Source: Pocillopora verrucosa (taxonomy: Eukaryota > Cnidaria > Anthozoa > Scleractinia > Pocilloporidae). From it: DNA of 64,000 nt. Position numbers and translations under genes: made by a program. Below, one piece after another: positions 57,201-64,000 of the stretch. Location of the stretch: the NCBI RefSeq assembly GCF_036669915.1, contig NC_089322.1, forward strand, positions 19,477,617 through 19,541,616, in the 5' to 3' direction. The notes beneath the pieces were generated by a model. The model ran no database searches. It had not been told where the DNA came from and was given only the letters and a program-made list of their open reading frames with translations. Numbering within the stretch: position 1 is the stretch's first letter; the number at the start of each line of letters is the position of its first letter.

Positions 57201-59181
57201 TGAAATCCGATCTAGCAACGCTGAAGATATTGAAGATCTTAAAAGAGAATTTGTTTTTAAATTTTACGATCACTGAATGGGAGTTTGCTAAAAAAAAAAG
57301 ACACTTTCTAATTTTGTTAGGGTAACTTTCTCCACAGTATAGGGAAGAAATTTAACGAGAAATTTTCCGAAAAACTGAAATCAAAAGTAGTTTGTAAAAC
57401 ATCATATTTAAATTTAGTTGGGTAACGTTCGCCAGGAAAAATTTATCTTTGACTTAATTAGTTTTGTGACTTTAATTAAACCATTCAGCTCCTGAGATCT
57501 TTTGGACTTGAGAACAGCAAGATTTTTATCAAGTTTTCTTTTTTTGTTTGCCTTTTATTTGTTACTGGATGGCTCACACTGTTGTTTTCATGTGAAATTT
57601 TGTGATCGCAGCTGTGAAATTCAGTCAAAAGGAAAAAACAAACGTGGTTAATTTTTTATGATCGGAAGCCATCGAATTTAGAAAGGATAAACATTGCTTT
57701 TAATTAATAGTGGACAGGTATTCAGTAATATTTAATTGATTTACCACGAAATTGTTTTTCTTTAATGTAGTGGTGAACACCCACGCTAATAAAAAAATCG
57801 TATTTTTTTCCTTAGCTATCGGAAACAACCCTTTGCTCTTCAAAACCCGCCTTTGTACAATTATCCATAACACCTTAATTATTTATGTGTTTCTTCGATA
57901 AGAATAAAAGAAATTGAGTTAGCTTTTTAATGAAGAAAACCATCTCATTGAAATGTTTTGATTTTAACACAGGAACTGAGTCGTCAATTAAAAAAAAAAA
58001 AGAAAAAGATTTTTAAATCGGCGCTGGTTCATATCAGAAAGACAAAATAGGAACGGAAAATTTGTAAAGAATCTTACAATGATAAATCTACGTCGGAATT
58101 TCCTTCAGCTCGGAAGGGAGCTAAAAGGCAAATTTCTGAGCTACTTTTGAATTTTAGTTTCGGAGCTTAAAAAAATTACTCGTTACATTGCTGCTGTCTT
58201 TGACTTTGTATGGAAGTGAACTTCAATTTTTGGATGAATAAAAAAACGTGATATCCTAAATAATGAAAGATAGAAGCCTGAAAAGGGAAATGTTTTCCAG
58301 TCTTAAAAAGTTGGCGAATGTCTCCTGGAAAAAATTTTATATTTTTAGTTTGCGATGATCCATCGAGTAATCGGTACATTTATAACAGATACAGAAGAAC
58401 GAGTTATTTTAAAACCGGAGAAAACCAGTCATAGCACCAGATCTGAGAGCAAACTAATTTCTATACATTTATTTAGATAATCAGAACTTTTTCATCTTAC
58501 ACAATTTTGATTTTAAACAATTTTTTATCAAAAACAAGCCAATCATCCAGTTTTTCCATCGGCCAAGATAATAAGAAAGTAGATCAGAATTTAGTTCAGT
58601 TCAAACAAGTGAATTGGAAAGAAGTTCTTCCATTTTCCCAACAATGGTTTGGATTAAAATTCACTCGGTCGAGACTTTAAAATATATCATTCAGCATTCA
58701 TACCATCGTAGACATGTTGCATAGATAAAATATGTTTTTCGATCGAGAATATCCGGCGGCAAAAAAATCAATAATTTGATGCGTGGAACACTTGCCACAG
58801 GGGAGAAGCTGACCGCGATTAAAATTCTGGTGAAAAATAACGATGAAGACATTTAGAACGTCGTTTCCTTCCCCCATTAAAATCAGCTTTTCTTCGACCG
58901 GAGAATTGGGAGAACAATTGTAAGACATTATAATTCTGAAACTTACCTTGTATCAAGTTTAATACATTCCAGGCTGCTTGTAGAGCCGAAGTATTTTTTG
59001 AAGACTCCTTTTCGTTAGCCTTAGTCATTTCCTCGCTCGGGTAAACTATTTCATCCTCGTCGCTTTCTCCTTGATTTTCAACGTGAAGATACTCCCTGCT
59101 CTCGTGGCGTTCTCTATTTCTTCCGCCAAACAAAGGCGAAGGCAAATGATTCTTCAAGAAATCTCTAATAGCTTGAGCCAT
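54256..59181 (-). CDS. Vesicular inhibitory amino acid transporter-like protein (SLC32 family)
   Basis: This is a multi-pass AAAP-superfamily transporter. The best match is to VIAAT/VGAT (SLC32A1), which loads GABA and glycine into synaptic vesicles by proton exchange. The coding exons are 58947-59181, 56132-56317 and 54256-55235, giving 1401 bases and 466 residues (human SLC32A1 525). The N-terminal 65 residues are cytoplasmic and acidic, with ESDEDEIVYPSEEM. The transport core begins SALQAAWNVLNLIQGTGTLG, followed by VPFAVMQGGYMSLV and NYTGKLIIECLYE. About nine to ten hydrophobic spans follow, including AWGIILFSFVCHPYLPGIEE and QFSLLMAVIGSISGVLLTL. The tail is short. The exact substrate is not readable from sequence, and cnidarians may have several SLC32-like paralogs. 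The start is the first in-frame ATG before the acidic leader. All phases join. Intron 2 contains a SINE. Confidence 0.92.
55911..56080 (+). repeat. tRNA-derived SINE with nearly intact tRNA head
   Basis: Positions 55911-55982 form a 72-nt tRNA-like cloverleaf. The acceptor GGCTTGT pairs with ACAGACC except for one C-A mismatch. The D arm is GCTC/GAGC, the T arm ATGGG/CCCGT, and the B box 'gggttcaaatccc'. The anticodon loop CCGGTAT lacks the U33 of real tRNAs and the anticodon stem has one mismatch. A tail 'tgaattttttcaggcctt' follows, which also occurs, reversed, at 30445-30550. It is a SINE rather than a functional tRNA. Confidence 0.7.
56437..56928 (-). repeat. Composite non-coding repeat, inverse of 19681-20215
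   Basis: The block 'gcgcaaggtgactatcatct' with 'atttcaaaatggctgcctcg' is followed by 'gggaattattcaacaatatt' and 'cttcgccttcggcgaataac'. The same motifs occur in reverse order and orientation in MED20 intron 3. It lies in intron 1 of the transporter gene. Confidence 0.5.
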
Positions 59182-59714
59182 TGCGGCGAGTGTGATGTCG
59201 AAGAGATTTATCGAAATACCTCAGGTCGTTCGTGGTCTTTCTTCAATAATGCATTCACAACTGTGCATGCGTTGCGTTCTGGATTCAGTGCCAGCGGTGT
59301 GGTGTCTTGGGTCTCTCCAACACACTAGTCTATTAATTTATAATGAGGTTAACACACTCAATTTAAAACTCCGTATTCTTAATTCTGTCTTGCATGCTGT
59401 TAAGACTTTCCTAAACAATACCTTCTAGGGAAGATCTTGGGGTAAGAACTATGATTAGAAATGGCTTCTTGTCCACAAAAACGCTGGTTTTATTTGGTTC
59501 TTCGCTTGCTTTCGAATTGGCCTGTGGATTAACGAGAGCATAATTTGCATTTACTCCCCTGGGATAATGTCCCAGTGGATTCCCTCTATCAGCACTCTTC
59601 ACGTCTGTCTTACAACGGAACAGTTTGGGCGCAGTTATTGCCAGAAAACATTTCCACATTTCCAGATTTTTTTGTATTTTGGTTCCGTGACTTAACACAA
59701 ACGGTTCAGAGTAG
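59182..59714. other. Upstream flank of the transporter gene
   Basis: This is the 5' flank and probable promoter region of the minus-strand transporter gene. No further gene, RNA gene or strong motif is seen. Confidence 0.4.
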
Positions 59715-61045
59715 TGTGAAATGGCTTAAGTTACCGGCAAATGGTTAATCCGTTAAGCCGCAATGGCTTTGTATCGCATCAATCTACTCACCGTAAAGTG
59801 AAATGGTTTGGCGTGACGACAAAAGGTTTAGTACAAACCGAAATGATCTAGTGTTACAGCAGTTGGTTTACGCCGTAACCGCCAAAAATTACAAAGGTGA
59901 AATGGAAAAGTCCAGCTTGAAATGGAACAGTCTATGTGGAGTCTTAGGTCACAACCTTTTAGTTATTTATAGTTTTTAGGCACCCTTTATTTATAGTTTC
60001 GTCGTCTTAAAACAATGAATCGCTATATCACGTTTCCTAGCAATGGTTCTGACTGTCTAGACTGTAGGTGTGCTATCGCAAAAATGATGCATTTTATCAG
60101 TTATTCAATCATTTCTTTTGTTTCAGATTCTTATTGTATCTTGAAGTAGTAAAATAAAGAATTCTTACCATGGTTAGGCTTAACCATGGTAAGAATTCTC
60201 TATTTAAAGAACGGCAGTTTTCACTGTAAGAAACCGAAAAGAACAATTTGAAACTGGCTAACAGCAATTTGAACTCCCAACAAGGTTAAGCCGCGACTAT
60301 TAGAAATTTTACGACCTCAGTCAGAACCATTGCTAGAAAACGTGATACGGCGATTCATTGTTATCAAAACTACAACTAAAGGGTGCCTAAAAACTATCAA
60401 AACTATATAGTTAAAAACTACATAGTTATAAATAGTTTACGGTGAAAACTGCTGTACTTTAAATGGAGAATTCTTACTATGGTTACGGGTGACTATGGTA
60501 AGAATTCTCCATTTTACTACCTCAAGATAAAATAAGAATCTGAAATAAAACGAACGACAAAAATACTGATAAAATGCATCATTTTACGTAACAGCACATT
60601 TAAAGTCTAGACAGTCAGAACCATAACTTGGAAACTTGATAAAGCGATTCGTTGTTTTAGGGCGACGAAACTACAACTATCGGGGCGCCTAAAAACTATA
60701 AAAACTATAGGGCTGTGACCTAAGACCCAACATCGAATGTTTCATTTGAAGCTTGACTTATCGATTTCACTTTTGTATTTTTGGCTTTTACGGCGTAAAC
60801 TAACAGCTGTAACACTGGACCATTTCGGTTTGTGCTAAACCTTTTGTCGTCAAGCTAAACCATTTGGGGTCACGCTAAACCATTTCACTTTACGGTGGGT
60901 AGATTGATGCGATACTATACCATTGCGGCTGACGATTAACCATTTGCCGATAACTTAAGCCATTTCACACCACTCTGAATTATTTGTGTCAAGTCACTCA
61001 ACCAAAGTACAGTTAGTTGAACCGTTTGTCATTTCGGCACTGAAC
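59715..61045. mobile_element. 1.3-kb foldback element with nested palindromes
   Basis: The left arm (about 59715-60176) and right arm (about 60500-61000) are imperfect inverted repeats. For example, 'gcatcaatctactcaccgta' near 59777 is mirrored by 'tacggtgggtagattgatgc' near 60891. A third partial arm lies at about 60310-60410. Perfect inverted repeats occur inside: 19-bp arms at 60158-60176 and 60181-60199, and 17-bp arms at 60461-60477 and 60498-60514. The outer arms are built of repeated AAATGG (left) or AACCATTT (right) units. No transposase frame is present, so it is probably a non-autonomous foldback element. Confidence 0.75.
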
Positions 61046-61320
61046 CATTTCAGTAAACACTTGGCCAATCTTTTTTTTTTTTACACAGTTTCTGAATTGT
61101 ATAAACTATTGATACTGAAGATTTCATTTCACCAAAGGCAATTTGTCCATTTATATTTTGAATAAATCTCTTGAGATAAGATAAACCGTTCTCCAAAAGA
61201 CAATTAGGGTAAGTACTAAAACGTAGAACCACTAAAACCACCTAAAACCACCTACAACCACCTCAAAAATTTTAACAACCACCTCAAAAACATCTAAAGC
61301 GACCCGCAAAAAATCTAAAA

Positions 61321-61416
61321 CCATCTAAAACAAGGCATAAAGGTCTAAAATAAGGCGAGACGACAAAATGTCATATACGTGAAAAATGAGAATCGAACGA
61401 AACCTCCACCTCCTTT
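61321..61416 (+). repeat. Left member of an inverted repeat pair (partner 63895-64000)
   Basis: The sequence from 'ccatctaaaacaaggcataa' through 'gagacgacaaaatgtcata' to 'gaacgaaacctccacctcct' is the reverse complement, with substitutions, of 63895-64000 at the window's right edge. It is preceded by a short run of 'accacctaaaa' units (61225-61290). Confidence 0.75.
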
Positions 61417-61885
61417 ATCTCAGTAGTAAAAGACTTAAAGAACTTTACAAGCAGACGTTTTGGCTCATGTTTCAAAAACTGAACCATCAAGTTTCCAAAA
61501 ATAATAGAGTAAAATAACAAACTCGTAGTCAAAAGACTGAATTGACTTGGCTTTTTCTACTCTGGGTACCAGCAGACGTTTTGGCTCACGTCTAGCCGGA
61601 AAAAGTATGAATAAGAATGGTCATTAAAAATATTTTAAGCGAATTGTGCGTACCTTCGGGATCTTCCTTTGGCACAAACACCATCGTGCTGGCATTTATA
61701 CAGCATGCAGTTGTACGAGTGGTGCCACTCACGCAATAGTGACTCACGTTTTGCTCCTATTGCATTTCCGGTGCTGAGATTTTAAACGGAGAAAAGCAAT
61801 ACCTTGGACCATTACGTAATCAAATGAGACGTGAGCCAAAACGTCTGCTTGTAAAGTTACCAGTACTACTGAGGTAATAGCCGTT
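61415..61885. repeat. Foldback repeat with AAACGTCTGCTTGTAAAG arms
   Basis: The arm 'ctttacaagcagacgttttg' (61442-61461) is mirrored by 'caaaacgtctgcttgtaaag' (about 61838-61857). The flanks 'ctcagtagta' and 'tactactgag' are also mirrored. A third partial copy, 'agcagacgttttggctcacg', lies near 61571. There is no coding potential. Confidence 0.7.
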
Positions 61886-63535
61886 GTTACACTGTCCCTT
61901 TTACCCATGGGTAAATAGCGTTTGCCCACGGGCAAGGACGTTTTTGAGTGTAACCGCTTTCCCCGGACCGAAACTGCCCTAGGGTTATTTCCATGGATAC
62001 ATCAAAAAGAACAAAAGAACTTCCCATGACAGTTCCTGAACCGAAAAGTTTAGTTCATCTGCTCCCTGAGGTGGCTTGACCAATCATAAAGCAGAATGTA
62101 GCTAATATAGGAAATCGCCTGCAGTGTTTTGAGGTGACCTCCGATGCACTTGGCTAATTTCGCGCCTTCTGCGGTGTCTTCTCGCAAAAAACTGCTGGAG
62201 GACTGTCGTATAAAAGGCAGGAGAATCACTGAAATTAAGCTTAATAGATCTCGATTCGTAACATCCATGTTGCTCTGTACTTTTCCTACCAATTTGTCAG
62301 GTCAGTGAACTCATATCTAATTTTATTGTTTTTTTAGAGGGCACGGTAACGAATCTTGCAATCTGATTGGTTCTTTACCCGGTCAGTATTTTCCTTTCTC
62401 TGCCCACGGGCCACGGTAACGCTTTCGTGAGTCGCCGAGTGCATCCCAACTTTCGTTGTCATTTTTCATAAATATACCTCGTTTTCCGGCTGGGCAGTAT
62501 TTTTAAGCAAACACGTCGGTCACTACCTCAAGCCGATAAATAACTTATGAATCCTCTCTTTTCTCTCTATCAAATCACTTTGGTTGACAGAAAAATATTG
62601 GTTTCAGAATGAATTTGTATAAACAATAGTGTCATTACGTTGGTTGACAAGCGGCCTAAAAACCTTCTGCAATTAATTTTAATCGTTCACAAAAAGTACC
62701 CAGAAAGTTGGAACGTGAGGTATTTGGTTACAGTTAAACTGAACGATGGAACTTTCATTCTTTTAATATCTGAATTTTCTCGAGCAATTTGTTCATAGTG
62801 AAAGAGCGAGCGAAGTTTTAATTTAAGTTCTACAACAAATATACGCTCCTGGTGAGTCTTTCCAATTCCGTTCAATTTGGACATTTGTACCTTAAATTGC
62901 ACAACAGAAATTGAAGGAATTTTTTGAGAAAAGGCCGCATTACATTCCCTTGTGTCTCGTTGGAGTGTGCTGTTCGAATTTAGTTTTTGTGAAGGAAAGA
63001 TCAGAGTTAAACACGCCATTACAGCAAACAAACGAGCAAACCCTCACAACTTCAAAATAAAAAGATTGAATTTACTCACAATTAATTTCCTCGCCGTTTA
63101 CTTAATGAACAGAGGTAAATCTTCGTACATGAATGAATCGTCGATGAGAGTGAATAATACTTTCCGTTAGATCATTAACTGATTTTGAAGAAAACATTGT
63201 CGTGACAGTCCTTGCCAAACTAGTTCTATTGGTTTTCAAATGTTCCTTCGCTTTTCTTTTTCATGTGCGCTCTCTAATTGACAGGTGTCAGTTTGTGACA
63301 GATACTTGTAAAAATAATGTTTCAAAGTTTGTTTGGAAGCCTTTTAAATCACCTTTATCGTTACGGAAATGAAAATGTTTCGCTGAGGCATCTCTCTTAA
63401 ATTTGTATCACCTCTATTTTAACTACCATTTACCCACTCAAAAATTGTTCAGTTTATGGAAGATCTTGCCGTATTTACGGCCATAAATCATTCGGGTTCT
63501 TTCGGAAAGAATTTCGTCAAGTTTAAAAACAATAA
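61886..63535. other. Non-coding stretch inside the repeat cluster
   Basis: No gene is supported here. An 80-codon minus frame at 62050-62292 has no family resemblance or clear splice context. The sequence lies between the inverted copies at 61321 and 63895 and may be part of one larger mobile element. Confidence 0.4.
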
Positions 63536-63692
63536 ATATGTTATTTACCGGCTAAGGGTCGGTCCGTATGGTGAAAAACTGTGACCTCGGTCTTGAAAAT
63601 GCTGCCCTCGGTCTACGGCCTCGGGCAGTATTTTCAAGACCTCGGTCACAGTTTTTCACCATACGGACCTCCCAGCCGGCAAATAACATATA
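63536..63692. mobile_element. Near-perfect hairpin MITE, about 155 bp
   Basis: The inverted arms run from 'atatgttatttaccggct' and 'ggtccgtatggtgaaaaact' to 'ctgccctcgg' on the left. They return as 'cctcgggcag', 'agtttttcaccatacggacc' and 'agccggcaaataacatat' on the right, around a roughly 7-bp centre. The inner 109 bp (63561-63669) pair almost without mismatch. There is no coding capacity. Confidence 0.8.
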
Positions 63693-63894
63693 TATATTTG
63701 ACCCTAACGGGAGTCTTTTACTGTGTAACCGCATCCCCAAGGGTAACATGAAACATGAACTTAACCAAACCCAAGCCATTTACCCTCCGTAATGCCCCAA
63801 ACCCAAGGTGTGTGTAGCCACGGCTGATATAAAATATAATTAGCATGCTCTTGCATTTCATTTCGTGCGATGGTTGATTTTACAACGGACCAGG

Positions 63895-64000
63895 GAGAGT
63901 AAGATTTCAGGGGGAGGTGGAGGTTTTGTTCGATTCTCGTATTTCATGTACGTGACATGTTGTCGTCTTGCCTTTGACATTTATGCCTTGTTTTAGATGG
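63895..64000 (-). repeat. Right member of an inverted repeat pair (partner 61321-61416)
   Basis: On the minus strand this matches the left member from 'ccatctaaaacaaggcataa' through 'aagacgacaa' to 'aaaacctccacctccccctg'. It is cut by the end of the window, so the true end of the repeat is not visible. Confidence 0.7.

Noticed and set aside
62050..62292. 80-codon minus-strand frame
   Set aside because: No family resemblance, no splice context, and it sits inside a repeat cluster.

Overview
This is animal nuclear DNA, AT-rich and intron-rich, with eight protein-coding genes that can be assembled exon by exon from canonical splice sites. The proteins resemble metazoan families. The intergenic and intronic filler (short repeats ending in CCCTTTAAC, tRNA-derived SINEs, and elements with the core GACGAAGGGCTAACGCTC) is what I associate with stony corals and other hexacorallian cnidarians. 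That placement is an inference from recall, not from a search.

Layout, left to right. 1-5111: repeats and intergenic DNA. 5112-7734 (-): MANF/CDNF homolog, an ER stress protein, carrying two apparent single-base deletions. 9789-16536 (+): a roughly 511-residue helical protein I do not recognise. 17944-20635 (+): MED20, Mediator head subunit. 21756-24806 (-): an unrecognised single-pass membrane protein with a long cytoplasmic tail. 25640-37451 (-): DNM1L/Drp1, the mitochondrial and peroxisomal fission GTPase, 23 coding exons. 38493-44652 (-): AMT, the glycine cleavage T-protein. 44886-52832 (+): ING3, a PHD-finger subunit of histone acetyltransferase complexes. 54256-59181 (-): a vesicular inhibitory amino acid transporter-like protein (SLC32A1 type). 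59182-64000: a cluster of foldback and inverted-repeat elements.

The genes do not form one pathway. They are ordinary housekeeping and neuronal-type genes that happen to be neighbours. AMT and ING3 start only 233 bp apart in opposite directions and probably share a bidirectional promoter. MED20 and the membrane protein converge, as do ING3 and the transporter. The reading frames of all genes except MANF join without any correction, which makes the two MANF deletions stand out.

No clearly new biological system is proven here. The observations most worth a second look are: a repeat family whose core matches the hammerhead ribozyme consensus (CUGANGA ... GAAA ... GUC), with the core kept in two copies and decayed in others; the two MANF frameshifts; two full-length genes without a recognised family, one with a duplicated cytoplasmic motif; and nested palindromic elements at 59.7-64 kb.
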